NCBI RefSeq assembly: GCF_014203645.1
Contig: NZ_JACHJL010000001.1
Span: 682,001-746,000, forward strand
Direction of reading: 5' to 3'
DNA: 64,000 nucleotides
Origin: Streptomyces zagrosensis
GTDB lineage: Bacteria; Actinomycetota; Actinomycetes; Streptomycetales; Streptomycetaceae
Both the position numbers and the translations under genes were made by a program. The notes under the pieces are model-generated. The model was not told the DNA's origin and ran no database searches. It worked only from the letters and a program-made list of their open reading frames with translations. Positions 9,130-19,067 of this stretch are shown in pieces; position 1 is the first letter of the stretch; every line of letters begins with the position of its first letter.

Positions 9130-10246
9130 GCTGTAGCGACGGGGCAGCCTCTCCAGCGGATGCCCTTGTGGTTGCGGACGCGGGCGCGTTCGCAACGTTG
9201 CACGGCCAGGACGCCGGGATGGCCGGGCGTTCTGGTTGCGCCAGCGCAAGTAGGCGTGCAGAACGCGAGTGCGGATGGTGTGGTTGCGGTGGTGGCAGTT
9301 GGCGAGGGTGGATTCCGCAGCGGCTCGAAGCGCGCCTCGATCAGGTTCGCCCAGGACGCGTTCGGTGTGAAACGCGGCTCGACCCTGCTCCTGGCTGCCC
9401 AGCGCAGGATGCGCGCGTTCTTGCGGGCGTCAGGTTGTCTAGGACCACGTAGCTCGGGGCGCAGTCGGGATGCGCTGACCGAACGCTCCTGAGTGCCGCG
9501 CAGATCGGATTGATCCCCTTGCGGCGCCGGTTGACACCCCAGAGCGTGTCGGCGCCGACCGAATGACAGCCATGGAAGTACGTGATTTCGTGGGTGCGGT
9601 GAAAGGTCGTCGGCAACCGGTCGGGGCTACGCTCCTTCGCCCAGCAGGCTCCGCCGATCGGGCGGATGCCCAGTGGCCCGAACCCGTCGAACCCGCCGAA
9701 CGCGAAGGGGTGATCGGGCCGCTCGTTGATCGCGTACTCGGTCCGGTCCAGCTTCCCGTCGAAGTCCGGGTCGCTGGATTTCTTCCACGTCTTGGTCCGC
9801 GGGAACGTTACGCCGCGACGGCGAAGCAAGCAGCGCAGTGCCTCGCGGCCGATGCGTATCGGGCGGGCGGCGTTGCACCACAGGTAGTCGGCGAGCCTGC
9901 GGATCGACCAGCGCGTGAAGGGCCGGCCGAGCTTGGCGGGGTGGGTGGTGGCCGTCTGGATGACCACTCCTCGTCGTCATCGCTAAGCAGGCGGGTACGG
10001 CCTCCCACCTACCAAGGTCCAAGCAGGTCAGCCCGATCTGGTGGAAGCGGGATCACTTCACGGACGGTGCCCTCGTCCGCCTGCACCAGGTTCGCGATCA
10101 CCGGCACGGTGTCTCCACCCGCCGAGGCCAGCAGCATCATCGTCCGGCGGAAGCGCCACCGTACTAGCGGTACCCCACCGCACGATCCGCTGCACCTGCC
10201 GCCCCTCCTGCTCAGTCACTCTCCGAACCCTGACCGTCTCTGCCAT
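9130..10246 (-). pseudogene. IS630-family transposase pseudogene
   Basis: Pieces of one IS630-type DDE transposase occur in order in different minus-strand frames. The N-terminus MAETVRVRRVTEQEG starts at 10246. RTRLLSDDDEEW lies near 9995 in another frame. The largest intact piece runs from about 9967 to 9430, with RPFTRWSIRRLADYL, SDPDFDGKLDR, YFHGCHSVGADTLWGV and YVVLDN. ASWANLIEARFEPLR (about 9345-9300) carries the expected Glu, and HAYLRWRNQNAR is near the C-terminus. At least three frameshifts separate these pieces, so no full transposase can be made. Both catalytic-type Asp regions and the Glu region can still be seen, which suggests moderate age. Confidence 0.85.
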
Positions 10247-10311
10247 TCCGCCTCCACGCACCCCTCGGATGTGTCTTCACACTCGATCGGTGCAAGGTCA
10301 GTCGGCACGAA

Positions 10312-10341
10312 TCCGGTGATCGTCGCTGGTCAGAGCCCTGG
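10312..10341 (+). repeat. IS630 right terminal inverted repeat
   Basis: This end begins TCCGGTGATCGTCGCTGGTC and matches the inverted left end at 21 of 30 positions. It lies about 65 bases upstream of the transposase start, as expected for the family. Confidence 0.7.
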
Positions 10342-10395
10342 GCCCCGGCCCCGGCCAGGCACCAACTAGGCCCCGGCCCCAGCCAGGCACCAACT
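10341..10395. repeat. 28-bp direct repeat beside IS relic
   Basis: Two near-identical 27-base copies (10341-10367 and 10369-10395, one mismatch) begin GGCCCCGGCCCC and end AGGCACCAACT. They start at the right edge of the IS relic and may be a product of its decay. The rest of the spacer up to 10611 is composed of similar GGCCAGG-type sequence with no gene. Confidence 0.8.
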
Positions 10396-10611
10396 GCGCT
10401 CCGACCGCAGGCCAGGCCCTGGCTAGGTCCGGCCAGACGCCAGCCAGGTCCAGGCGGCATATCGCCCGTGCTGCCCCCGCGGCCATACCGGTCCGCTCCG
10501 GGGACAGGGCCCAGCGCGAACTCGGTCGGGCGCACCGGACGAGAGCGGACATGGGCCTCGCTCACCTCTGGTGCGCCGTGCACCACGCCGCGTCGTCGCC
10601 CGCGCTGGTCA

Positions 10612-13494
10612 TCAACTCCGCCGTGAACGCGCTGAGGTATGCCGGGTCGGTGCAGCAGCCGTGGGGTCCTCCGGCCAAGGGTGCTTGGGATAGCGGCCAC
10701 GCAACTCGGCCCGTACGGAGCGGTAGCCCTCGCGCCAGAACGACGCCAGGTCCGCTGTGACGGCCGCCGGGCGCCCGGCGGGCGACAGCAGATGAACGAC
10801 CACCGGCACCCGGCCGCCCGCAATGCGCGGTGTCTCCTGCCAGCCGAACAGCTCTTGCAGCTTCACGGCGAGCACCGGCTCCTGCTGTGCATAGTCCACG
10901 CGTATGCGCGAGCCGCTCGGCACTTCGATCCGCTCCGGCACCAGCTCGTCAAAGCGCGCGGCATCCCCCGAAGCCCACGGCAGCAGCCTGGCCAGCGCCT
11001 GCCCCGCATCGACCCGCTCCAAATCCGTCCTGCCGCGGGCTCGCCCCAGCGCACCGGCCAGCCACTCCTCCGCACGCTCCAGCAACCCGGTGTTCGAGAC
11101 ATCGGGCCACGGTTCGCCCAGCGCGCGGTGCGCGAACGCCATCCGCTGCCGTAGCGTCCGGGCATCCGCCGACCAGCGCAGCAGCTCAAGCCCTTCCCGC
11201 CGCAGCCCCTCCAGCAGTCCCGCCCGTATCCGCGCTGGATCGGGTGCAGTCAGTGGTGTGGCCCGCAGCTCGATGCGCCCGAGTCGCTCCACCCTGCGGG
11301 CCACCACGTCGCGACGCTCGGCGGCCCAGCCGATCTCATCGGTGGTGGAGTGGAGCGCGGACGCCGCGGTGCGCGCGGTGTCCTCGTCGATCACGGCGGC
11401 GAGCCGCACGCGCGCCGATGCCGCGGTGACCGGCCGATCGGCGACGGCGATCGCCAGCCATGCCGCCTCGCCCAACGTGGACCCGGCAGCCAACTCTGCT
11501 CCTGTGCCCGACGCCATCAGCAACGTGTTGCCACCACGCGCCCGCGCCACCCGCTCGGGGAAGGCCAGCGCGGCGATCAGACCGACGACCGCGTCATCGG
11601 AGCCTGCCTCCCGTGGTGCGCTGGAATCGGCGGCACGCTGTGCGTGCCTCTTGGCAACGGCCGCGCCCACCATGCCGCTGCCTGCTGGCGCCGCCAGCGG
11701 CGGGGGCGACGGCCTCCTATCGTCTGCGTCCGGGGCGGACGCTTCCACGGACTGCAAGGCCCCCGCCAACCGGCGCGCTTCCTGGCGCCAGCGCCCGGCG
11801 TACGCGTCACCGCCCCGCCGCACGGCCCGCCAGGCCGCGGCGAGATCGTCCCCGTACTCCCGAGGCGGTTCCTCGCTCAGCAGGGCCACCACCTCCGCCG
11901 CCCGGCGCGGGCCGAACTCGCGTGCTCCGTCGATGAGTGCCCGCGCCAAGCGGGGATGCAGGCCGAGCCGGGCCATGCGTGTGCCGCGGCCCGTCACTCT
12001 GCCCTCCTCGCCGACCGCGCCGATCGCCGTCAGCACCTCCCGCGCCGCGGCCATCGCACCGCTCGGCGGCGGATCGAGGAGCGCGAGACCCGTTGCGTCC
12101 GGATCGCCCCAACACGCGCACTGCAAGGCGAATGCGGCTAGATCGGCCACGGTGATCTCCGGCGAAGGCCAGCGCGGCAACCGTGCGTCATCCGCCTCGG
12201 ACCAGCAGCGGTAGACGGTGCCGGGCGCCTCGCGGCCCGCGCGCCCGGCCCGCTGCCGAGTCGCAGCCCGCGAGGCCCGCACTGTCGCGAGCGCGCTGAG
12301 ACCTCGCGCGTGATCGGTACGCGGCTCGCGTGCCAGCCCCGCGTCCACGACCACCCGCACCCCCGGCACCGTCAGGCTCGACTCGGCGACGGACGTGGCC
12401 AGCACCACCCGGCGCTGGCCGGCCCCGCCCGCCAGGACCGCATCTTGTACGGCGGCGGGCGCCCGCCCGTGCACCCGCAGCACCTCGGCCCCCAGCGCCT
12501 GCGCATCCCCCAGCTGCCCGGCCACCCGGCCGATCTCCCCGACACCCGGGAGGAAACACAGCACATCGCCGTCTCGCTCTCGCAGGGCGCGCCGGACGAC
12601 TGCCGCAACATGGTCGAGGAGCACCGGGTCGACCCGCATGCCGTGGGCCGGCCGCACCGCCCGCGCCGGCGGCGCCCACACGACGTCCACGGTGTACGAG
12701 ATGCCGGCTGCCGTCACGATGGGCGCCGCACCATCCGCCGAGGGCGGGCTGGTGTCGATGGTGCCCGGTGCCGCCGCCGAGGAGGCATCGCCGGGGGAGT
12801 CGTCGTTCCCCATGGCAACGCCGGCCACCGCGCCCCTGCCCCTTGCTTTGGCTGGCTCGTCGGCCATGGAATCGTCCGCCGCCATGCGTCCACTGCCCGG
12901 CCCGCCCCGCGTATCAGCGGGGCGTTCGGCGTGCGGAGTGTCAGTGGTGCCGGCCCTGCCGAGCAGCTTCGCCCAGCCTGCGGCGTCCGTGGTGGCCGAC
13001 GCCGCCAGCAGCCACAGCTCGGGCCGCAGTGTCGCCCGTATGTCAAGGAGGAACGCGGCGGCGGTGTCCGCGTCGAGGTGCCGTTCGTGGCACTCGTCGA
13101 GCATGACGGCATCGACCTCCGCCAATTCCTGATCTCGTTGCAGTCTTTGCAACAGCACGCCAGTGGTGACGACCTCGATCAGGGTCTGCCGTCCGACTCG
13201 TCGTTCGCCGCGCACCGTAAACCCGACCCGATCGCCGGCCTCCTCACCCAGCAGCCAGGCCATCCGACGAGCCGCCGCCCGCGCCGCGATCCGCCGCGGC
13301 TCGGCCACGAGCACCCTGCGTGGGCGGTCGCCGGCGCGCAGCAGCCCGGCCAGCGCCAGCGGAACGAGCGTCGTCTTCCCCGTGCCGGGCGGCGCGCACA
13401 GCACGGCTGCCCCGTGCGTCTCCAGCGCGCGCCGGAGTTCGGGCACGGCGGTACGCACGGGCAATTGGTCGAGCGCATCAGTACGGATCGTCAC
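10612..13494 (-). CDS. hrpB: ATP-dependent helicase HrpB
   Basis: This is a DEAH-type ATP-dependent RNA helicase of the HrpB family, here 960 residues. Walker A CAPPGTGKTT is near residue 33, the DExH box is LDECHERH, and the C-terminal helicase half shows VLATSVAESSLTVPG and RQRAGRAGRE. The HrpB-specific C-terminal domain follows, with GRYPKHPWPEDP near the end. The protein is longer than most HrpB proteins (about 820-850). Much of the excess is a Gly/Ala/Asp-rich insertion at roughly residues 175-265 between the two helicase lobes. GTG 13494 is preferred because GAGG lies nine bases upstream and the family start begins there. Its cellular role in Streptomyces is not known. Confidence 0.9.
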   Translation of the reverse strand: MTIRTDALDQLPVRTAVPELRRALETHGAAVLCAPPGTGKTTLVPLALAGLLRAGDRPRRVLVAEPRRIAARAAARRMAWLLGEEAGDRVGFTVRGERRVGRQTLIEVVTTGVLLQRLQRDQELAEVDAVMLDECHERHLDADTAAAFLLDIRATLRPELWLLAASATTDAAGWAKLLGRAGTTDTPHAERPADTRGGPGSGRMAADDSMADEPAKARGRGAVAGVAMGNDDSPGDASSAAAPGTIDTSPPSADGAAPIVTAAGISYTVDVVWAPPARAVRPAHGMRVDPVLLDHVAAVVRRALRERDGDVLCFLPGVGEIGRVAGQLGDAQALGAEVLRVHGRAPAAVQDAVLAGGAGQRRVVLATSVAESSLTVPGVRVVVDAGLAREPRTDHARGLSALATVRASRAATRQRAGRAGREAPGTVYRCWSEADDARLPRWPSPEITVADLAAFALQCACWGDPDATGLALLDPPPSGAMAAAREVLTAIGAVGEEGRVTGRGTRMARLGLHPRLARALIDGAREFGPRRAAEVVALLSEEPPREYGDDLAAAWRAVRRGGDAYAGRWRQEARRLAGALQSVEASAPDADDRRPSPPPLAAPAGSGMVGAAVAKRHAQRAADSSAPREAGSDDAVVGLIAALAFPERVARARGGNTLLMASGTGAELAAGSTLGEAAWLAIAVADRPVTAASARVRLAAVIDEDTARTAASALHSTTDEIGWAAERRDVVARRVERLGRIELRATPLTAPDPARIRAGLLEGLRREGLELLRWSADARTLRQRMAFAHRALGEPWPDVSNTGLLERAEEWLAGALGRARGRTDLERVDAGQALARLLPWASGDAARFDELVPERIEVPSGSRIRVDYAQQEPVLAVKLQELFGWQETPRIAGGRVPVVVHLLSPAGRPAAVTADLASFWREGYRSVRAELRGRYPKHPWPEDPTAAAPTRHTSARSRRS

Positions 13495-13681
13495 GGTGCC
13501 TATCCTCGCAGCGACCACTGACATCGCCGCACGGCCCACCCATGAGCCCAGCTCACGAGCCCGCCGAGTGCTTTCGGGGCGTGGCGCCCGGCGTCATCAC
13601 CATGCCGCCGGTGTGGGTGACGCACCGTGACGGCGTGGTGCGCGGGCCCGCCGACCCCTCGTTGACCCTTCCGTAGCAGCG

Positions 13682-13709
13682 GGCGTCCACGCGGCGCTGC
13701 GTGGACGCC
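13682..13709 (-). terminator. Terminator of methyltransferase gene
   Basis: An 11-bp perfect stem (GGCGTCCACGC, 13682-13692, with 13699-13709) and a 6-base loop lie just past the minus-strand methyltransferase stop. Confidence 0.65.
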
Positions 13710-13722
13710 TTGTCGCAGCAGT

Positions 13723-14679
13723 TCAGTCCCGTTCGCACACGAAGATCGCCGTGCCCGGTATCAGCCGCCCGCGCAGCGGAGACCAGCCGCCCCATTCCTG
13801 GGTGTTCCAGTGCGGCCACTCGGGCTCGACGAGATTGACCAGCCGGAAGCCGCCGCCCACCACGTCCCTGACCCGGTCGCCGAGCGTCCTGTGGTGTTCG
13901 ACGTAGCTGGCGTGGCCGGCCGCGTCCTGCTCGACGTAGGGCGTGCGGTCGAAGTACGAGGCGGCAACCGAGAGCCCCTGCGGGCCCGGCTCATCGGGGA
14001 ACGCCCAGCGAATGGGGTGGGTCACCGAGAACACCCAACGACCGCCGGGTCGCAGCACGCGCCGCACCTCGCGCATCACCCGTGTTGGGTCGGCCACGAA
14101 GGGGACTGCTCCATAGGCCGAACATGCCAGGTCGAAGCTGCCGTCAGCGAAGGGCAGTGCGCCCGCCTCGGCCTGCACCAGCGGCACCGCGGCGGCCGTG
14201 GGGAGCTCACCGCCGATCCGCAGCGCGTGCTGCAATTGCCGGTGGGAGAGGTCCAGCGCGACAGGATGGGCGCCCTGCGCCGCCAGCCAGCGCGAGCACT
14301 GTGCGGCACCCGCCCCGATCTCCAGCACGCGCAACCCCTTGAGGTCTTCTACCGGCCCAAGCAGCCCGGCCTCTACCTCGTCAAGGCCCTCAGGCCCCCA
14401 GATGAACCGGTCGTCGCCAAGAAACGCGCCGTGTTCGTCCTGGTACTCATCGGCATTGCAGTCCCACCAGCCCCGGCTGGCCCGGCTGCTTTCTTCCTCC
14501 CCGGCAAGGCGCCGGGTCGCCGTGGCGTCATCTTCATCGCTGTCGGCCAGCGCATGGGTGCCGGCGCCGTCCCCCGTCGCGCCAGGGGCGTGCGCCGGGG
14601 CGTGAGAGGAGGAGAGGAGGCTGCTGCGGAGCGCCGCGAGAGAGTCGGGCGCGTCGGCTGGCTGGCGGTCTTGGCTCAT
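13723..14679 (-). CDS. Class I SAM-dependent methyltransferase
   Basis: The 318-residue protein carries a Rossmann-type methyltransferase domain of the Methyltransf_11 kind. The SAM-binding motif I is VLEIGAGAAQCSRWL at about residues 117-131, followed by the acidic motif VALDLS and later LPFADGSFDLACS and VLRPGGRWVFSV. The first 70 residues are low complexity and rich in Ala, His, Asp and Glu, and are probably disordered. The gene runs divergently from rpsA, whose promoter lies about 130 bases away. The substrate is not evident. The start has no strong ribosome binding site, so a later start is possible. Confidence 0.85.
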   Translation of the reverse strand: MSQDRQPADAPDSLAALRSSLLSSSHAPAHAPGATGDGAGTHALADSDEDDATATRRLAGEEESSRASRGWWDCNADEYQDEHGAFLGDDRFIWGPEGLDEVEAGLLGPVEDLKGLRVLEIGAGAAQCSRWLAAQGAHPVALDLSHRQLQHALRIGGELPTAAAVPLVQAEAGALPFADGSFDLACSAYGAVPFVADPTRVMREVRRVLRPGGRWVFSVTHPIRWAFPDEPGPQGLSVAASYFDRTPYVEQDAAGHASYVEHHRTLGDRVRDVVGGGFRLVNLVEPEWPHWNTQEWGGWSPLRGRLIPGTAIFVCERD

Positions 14680-14806
14680 CGTCGGTGTCGTCGTACTCTC
14701 TGAATCGACCTGCGGCCGCGAACACCGTGAGTGACCCCCCGATAGCGGCCCGGACCACGCGTGTGCCGGGTGTATGGCGCTTGTTTCCCCGTGCGCCCTT
14801 CGCGCA

Positions 14807-14835
14807 TTGACCCTGCCCGGCTGCCCCCGTATGCT
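14807..14835 (+). promoter_or_regulatory. Principal-sigma promoter of rpsA
   Basis: TTGACC (14807-14812), a 17-base spacer and TATGCT (14830-14835) are close to the HrdB/sigma-70 consensus. Transcription would begin near 14842 and give a leader of about 205 bases before rpsA. The leader can fold locally (for example CCTGC with GCAGG around 14855-14880), which would suit the translational autoregulation known for S1 in other bacteria. Nothing else is seen in the 367-base gap. Confidence 0.75.
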
Positions 14836-15046
14836 ACAAGTTGCGCTGCGAGCCTGCGTACCTCAGACGGAGCAGGTTGCGCTTGCATCTGTTGTATGTC
14901 CCCTCGGTCGTCGAGGCGCTTGCGGCTTTCCTTGCGGAAAGTCCGTCAAGTTCACGCCTCAAGGCTGGCCGGCTTCGGCAGTGCGATACGGGCTCTCGGC
15001 GTAGCAGTACCTACGACTCACTGTCCGTACCGGAGCCCTTTCCCAC

Positions 15047-16573
15047 ATGACGAGCAGCACCGAGACCACCGCCACCACCCCGCAGGTAGCGGTCAACGAC
15101 ATCGGTAACGAGGAAGCCTTCCTCGCCGCGATCGACGAGACGATCAAGTACTTCAACGACGGCGACATCGTCGACGGCGTCATCGTGAAGGTCGACCGGG
15201 ACGAGGTCCTGCTCGACATCGGTTATAAGACCGAAGGTGTTATCCCGAGCCGAGAGCTCTCGATCAAGCACGACGTTGACCCCAACGAGGTTGTCGCCGT
15301 TGGTGACGAGATTGAGGCCCTGGTCCTCCAGAAGGAGGACAAAGAAGGCCGCCTGATCCTCTCGAAGAAGCGCGCCCAGTACGAGCGTGCTTGGGGCACC
15401 ATCGAGAAGATCAAGGAAGAGGACGGCATCGTCACCGGTACCGTCATCGAGGTCGTCAAGGGTGGTCTCATCCTTGACATCGGCCTCCGTGGCTTCCTGC
15501 CGGCCTCCTTGGTCGAGATGCGTCGTGTCCGCGACCTCCAGCCCTACGTGGGCAAGGAGCTTGAGGCCAAGATCATCGAGCTGGACAAGAACCGCAACAA
15601 CGTGGTCCTGTCCCGCCGTGCCTGGCTGGAGCAGACCCAGAGCGAGGTCCGCCAGACCTTCCTCACCACCCTGCAAAAGGGTCAGGTGCGCTCGGGCGTC
15701 GTCTCCTCCATCGTCAACTTCGGTGCCTTCGTGGACCTGGGTGGCGTGGACGGCCTCGTGCACGTCTCCGAGCTCTCCTGGAAGCACATCGACCACCCCT
15801 CCGAGGTTGTCGAGGTTGGCCAGGAGGTCACGGTCGAGGTCCTCGACGTGGACATGGACCGCGAGCGCGTCTCCCTGTCGCTCAAGGCGACGCAGGAAGA
15901 CCCGTGGCAGCAGTTCGCCCGGACCCACCAGATCGGGCAGGTTGTCCCCGGTAAGGTCACCAAGCTCGTCCCGTTCGGCGCGTTCGTCCGCGTCGATGAG
16001 GGCATCGAGGGCCTGGTGCACATCTCCGAGCTGGCCGAGCGCCACGTGGAGATCCCGGAGCAGGTCGTCCAGGTCAACGACGAGATCTTCGTCAAGGTCA
16101 TCGACATCGACCTGGAGCGCCGTCGCATCAGCCTCTCGCTGAAGCAGGCCAACGAGTCCTTCGGCGCCGACCCGGCCTCGGTCGAGTTCGACCCGACGCT
16201 GTACGGCATGGCCGCGTCGTACGACGACCAGGGGAACTACATCTACCCCGAGGGCTTCGACCCCGAGGCCAACGACTGGCTCCCGGGCTACGAGAAGCAG
16301 CGCGAGGAGTGGGAGGGCCAGTACGCCACGGCCCAGACCCGCTTCGAGCAGCACCAGGCGCAGGTCATCAAGTCCCGCGAGGCCGACGAGCAGGCCGCTG
16401 CCGAGGGCACTGCTGCCCCGGCGGCCGGTGGTGGCGGCACGGGCGGCGGAGGCGGCGGAGGCAATGTCTCCGGCGGCTCGTACTCCTCGGAGTCGGACGA
16501 CACCTCCGGCGCCCTGGCGTCGGATGAGGCGCTGGCCGCGCTCCGCGAGAAGCTGGCGGGTGGACAGAGCTGA
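15047..16573 (+). CDS. rpsA: 30S ribosomal protein S1
   Basis: The 508-residue protein has four S1 RNA-binding domains at about residues 36-105, 124-192, 210-280 and 297-368, the actinobacterial arrangement (E. coli S1 has six). Conserved strands such as GAFVDLGGVDGLVHVSEL and GAFVRVDEGIEGLVHISEL identify domains 3 and 4. The tail is acidic and then glycine-rich (GGGGTGGGGGGG) and ends in a short charged helix. The protein helps mRNA bind to the 30S subunit. The ATG has GGAG fifteen bases upstream, which is weak. A near-consensus promoter and a strong terminator flank the gene, so it is monocistronic. Confidence 0.97.
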   Translation: MTSSTETTATTPQVAVNDIGNEEAFLAAIDETIKYFNDGDIVDGVIVKVDRDEVLLDIGYKTEGVIPSRELSIKHDVDPNEVVAVGDEIEALVLQKEDKEGRLILSKKRAQYERAWGTIEKIKEEDGIVTGTVIEVVKGGLILDIGLRGFLPASLVEMRRVRDLQPYVGKELEAKIIELDKNRNNVVLSRRAWLEQTQSEVRQTFLTTLQKGQVRSGVVSSIVNFGAFVDLGGVDGLVHVSELSWKHIDHPSEVVEVGQEVTVEVLDVDMDRERVSLSLKATQEDPWQQFARTHQIGQVVPGKVTKLVPFGAFVRVDEGIEGLVHISELAERHVEIPEQVVQVNDEIFVKVIDIDLERRRISLSLKQANESFGADPASVEFDPTLYGMAASYDDQGNYIYPEGFDPEANDWLPGYEKQREEWEGQYATAQTRFEQHQAQVIKSREADEQAAAEGTAAPAAGGGGTGGGGGGGNVSGGSYSSESDDTSGALASDEALAALREKLAGGQS

Positions 16574-16601
16574 GCTCTGCCTCACTGCTAGGCGTTAGCT
16601 G

Positions 16602-16644
16602 ACGGCGAAGGCCCACCCCCTGGCGGGGGGTGGGCCTTCGCCGT
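16602..16644 (+). terminator. Strong rpsA terminator
   Basis: A perfect 19-bp stem (16602-16620 with 16626-16644, starting ACGGCGAAGGCCC) closes a 5-base loop 29 bases after the rpsA stop. ATTG follows rather than a long U-run. It is among the strongest hairpins in the window. Confidence 0.9.
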
Positions 16645-17011
16645 ATTGCTGCCCGCGGGAGCCGCCACGAGAAAAGCGGAATATAGTCCGTTGCTTACGG
16701 CGACGTCGGGGTTGGTCAAGCCCTTTCCGCCTGATTCGGTGCTGCCGCTCGTCACCGTGACCGGGCAGCGGTGTGGCTCTTGGGGTACTCCCGTTCTCAT
16801 CGATGACGAGGGGTTGCCGCGTGAACACGGAGTGCGGAAGCTAGAGGCGTCACAGGACCGCGCGAATCCTGGTGTGCAAGCCGCGTATCGATGCCCGGTG
16901 GAGCGCATCGAAGCGCCGGCGCCCTCCCGCTGCGCAACGAAGATCGATCATCGGGAATGCTCGGGTGGGCATCGGCGTTGGCCTCAACGAGAATGAGGAG
17001 GAGCGCTAACG
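16645..17011. other. Gene-free spacer before PAC2 gene
   Basis: These 367 bases hold no gene I can support. The only clear element is the ribosome binding site GAGGAGGAG at its right end, serving the GTG at 17012. I found no convincing -35/-10 pair. Confidence 0.5.
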
Positions 17012-17959
17012 GTGTTGGAACCCCAGGACTTGTACGCATGGGAGCCGAGCGGACTTGCGGCGGTGGACGCGATAACGTCTCGCGATTCGGCCGGGTTGGT
17101 GCTGCTCTACCACTTCGACGGCTACATCGACGCGGGCGAGACGGGCGCGCAGATTGTGGACAGGCTGCTGACTGGCCTGCCCCATCAGGTGGTCGCCCGC
17201 TTTGACCACGATCGACTCGTGGACTATCGGGCCAGGCGCCCGTTGCTGACGTTCGAGCGCGATCACTGGACGGCCTACGACACGCCCGTGATCGAGCTCC
17301 ATCTCGTGCGCGATGCCACCGGCGCGCCCTTCTTGTTGCTCGCGGGGCCGGAGCCGGATGTGGAGTGGGAACGCTTCTCGGCGGCGGTGCGACAGCTCGT
17401 GGAGCGGCTTGGCGTGCGACTCACGGTGAACTTCCACGGCATCCCCATGGGCGTGCCGCATACCCGGCCGGTGGGCTTGACCCCGCATGGCAACCGCATC
17501 GACCTGTCGCCGGGCCACCATGGCCTGTTTGACGAGGCACAGGTGCCGGGCAGCGCCGAGGCGCTGATCGAGTTCCGGCTCAGCGAAGCCGGACACGATG
17601 TGCTCGGGGTGGCCGCCCATGTGCCGCACTATGTGGCCAGGTCGGCGTATCCGGACGCAGCGCTGACGGCGCTTGAGGCGGTCACCGCCGCCACAGGACT
17701 GGTTCTCCCCGGCGTCGCGCACACGCTGCGCACGGCCGCGCTGCGGACCCAGGAGGAGATCGAGCGGCAGATCTCCGAAGGGGATGAGGAGTTGGTGTCT
17801 TTGGTTCGAGGCCTTGAGCACCAGTACGACGCCATAGCTGGCGCCGAAACGCGCGGCAGCCTGGTGGCCGAGCCTACGGAGTTGCCCTCGGCGGAGGAAC
17901 TCGGTGCGGAGCTGGAGCAGTTCCTCGCCGAACGAGCAGAGCGCGACGGTGACGTCTGA
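17012..17959 (+). CDS. PAC2 family protein
   Basis: The 315-residue protein belongs to the PAC2 family, named for the proteasome-assembly chaperone fold and widespread in actinobacteria. Typical pieces are the N-terminal [20 protein letters not shown] and the central [19 protein letters not shown]. The C-terminal 60 residues are acidic and helical ([19 protein letters not shown], then [19 protein letters not shown]). GAGGAGGAG precedes the GTG start. The bacterial function is not established; the family includes members linked to proteasome-containing actinobacteria, but no proteasome gene lies in this window. Confidence 0.85.
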   Translation: MLEPQDLYAWEPSGLAAVDAITSRDSAGLVLLYHFDGYIDAGETGAQIVDRLLTGLPHQVVARFDHDRLVDYRARRPLLTFERDHWTAYDTPVIELHLVRDATGAPFLLLAGPEPDVEWERFSAAVRQLVERLGVRLTVNFHGIPMGVPHTRPVGLTPHGNRIDLSPGHHGLFDEAQVPGSAEALIEFRLSEAGHDVLGVAAHVPHYVARSAYPDAALTALEAVTAATGLVLPGVAHTLRTAALRTQEEIERQISEGDEELVSLVRGLEHQYDAIAGAETRGSLVAEPTELPSAEELGAELEQFLAERAERDGDV

Positions 17960-18134
17960 GAGCACCACCGTCTCGCATGGCGAGGCGAGTGCCCGTGCCC
18001 GTCGCCCTGCGAGTGGTGGGGGCAGAAGCAACGGGGCTGTGGTAGGGCGCAGGCGTACGGGACGGGGCAGGCTCCCGGCGGGAGTGCCTCGGGGCATGCC
18101 CGGCCATCGACACACGGCCGCATAGGGTGAGTTC

Positions 18135-18740
18135 ATGCTGAAGCTTGGGCTCACGGGCGGAATCGGTGCGGGCAAGAGCGAGGTGTCGCGGCTGCTCGCC
18201 TCGTACGGGGCAGTGGTGATCGACGCCGACAAGATCGCGCGCGAGGTGGTGGAGCCGGGAACTCCCGGCCTCGCTGCCGTGGTGGCCGAGTTCGGACCAC
18301 AGATGCTGGATGGGGAGGGGCGGCTCGACCGGCCGCGGCTGGGCTCTATCGTGTTCGCCGATCCGCAGCGGCTGGCAGCCCTGAATGCGATCGTCCATCC
18401 GTTGGTAGGGGAGCGCTCCGCCGAACTGGAACGCGCGGCAGGAGCCGAAGCGATCGTCGTACACGACGTACCGCTGCTCACCGAGAACGGACTCGCCCCG
18501 CTCTTCGACCTGGTGTTGGTCGTGGATGCTGCTCCGCAGACGCAGCTTGAGCGACTAGTGCGGCTGCGTGGCATGTCCGAGGAGGACGCGCGCTCACGTA
18601 TGGCGGCGCAGGCGACGCGGGAACAACGGCTGGCGGTAGCCGATCTGGTCATCGACAACGACGGCCCGTTGGAAGCGCTGGAGCCGCAAGTCAGGGCAGC
18701 CTGGGCGCAGCTCAAGGAGCGGGTGGCGACTACCTCGTAG
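18135..18740 (+). CDS. coaE: Dephospho-CoA kinase
   Basis: This 201-residue enzyme catalyses the last step of coenzyme A synthesis, ATP-dependent phosphorylation of dephospho-CoA. The P-loop is [16 protein letters not shown] (residues 6-21), followed by the substrate segment [13 protein letters not shown] and the lid region [20 protein letters not shown]. The length fits the stand-alone bacterial enzyme. Some actinobacteria carry a C-terminal GrpB-like extension, which is absent here. The gene lies 175 bases after the PAC2 gene. Confidence 0.95.
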   Translation: MLKLGLTGGIGAGKSEVSRLLASYGAVVIDADKIAREVVEPGTPGLAAVVAEFGPQMLDGEGRLDRPRLGSIVFADPQRLAALNAIVHPLVGERSAELERAAGAEAIVVHDVPLLTENGLAPLFDLVLVVDAAPQTQLERLVRLRGMSEEDARSRMAAQATREQRLAVADLVIDNDGPLEALEPQVRAAWAQLKERVATTS

Positions 18741-18790
18741 CTACTCGGATGTCCCGCATGCGCTCGCGACGGCCAACGTGACGCATTCGC

Positions 18791-18836
18791 CTCGCGACCA
18801 GCGTGACGCGAGCGAGGTGACCAACGAAGTGGTCAC
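18791..18836 (+). terminator. Paired hairpins after coaE
   Basis: Two short perfect stems follow coaE in series: CTCGCG/CGCGAG (18791-18796 with 18807-18812) and GTGACCA/TGGTCAC (18817-18823 with 18830-18836). The 327-base gap to the TPR gene shows no other feature. Confidence 0.45.
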
Positions 18837-19067
18837 GAGAGGCCGATGGGCGAGTGAGCGACCGGCGCCATGGGAATACCGATGCGGGACCGATCGTTGT
18901 GCTGCTCACTGGCGTCACACCGTACGGTCGAGCTAGTGGCGATCCCCGTGGCGCGACGCGCGCCGCCGGCGGTGGGGGCGCACGGCTGGTGGTACGGGGA
19001 CATCAGCGCGGCTCAACTGCCCCTGAGCCGGCGACCAGTGACCGGGAAACCGGGAGAGGAGACGGCA

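Larger units (their letters stand above)
8972..10341 (-). mobile_element. Decayed IS630-family insertion sequence
   Basis: A degenerate insertion sequence of about 1.37 kb holds a frameshifted IS630-type transposase and imperfect terminal inverted repeats (8972-9001 and 10312-10341, 21 of 30 positions complementary). IS630 elements insert at TA. A TA is still present at the left end (8973-8974), but the right end has mutated, so duplication of the target cannot be shown. It lies between the transglycosylase gene and hrpB and interrupts neither. Confidence 0.8.

Noticed and set aside
15011..16585. Minus-strand open frame opposite rpsA (524 codons)
   Set aside because: Its Asp/Leu/Val-rich repetitive translation is the antisense of the S1 repeats; rpsA explains the region.
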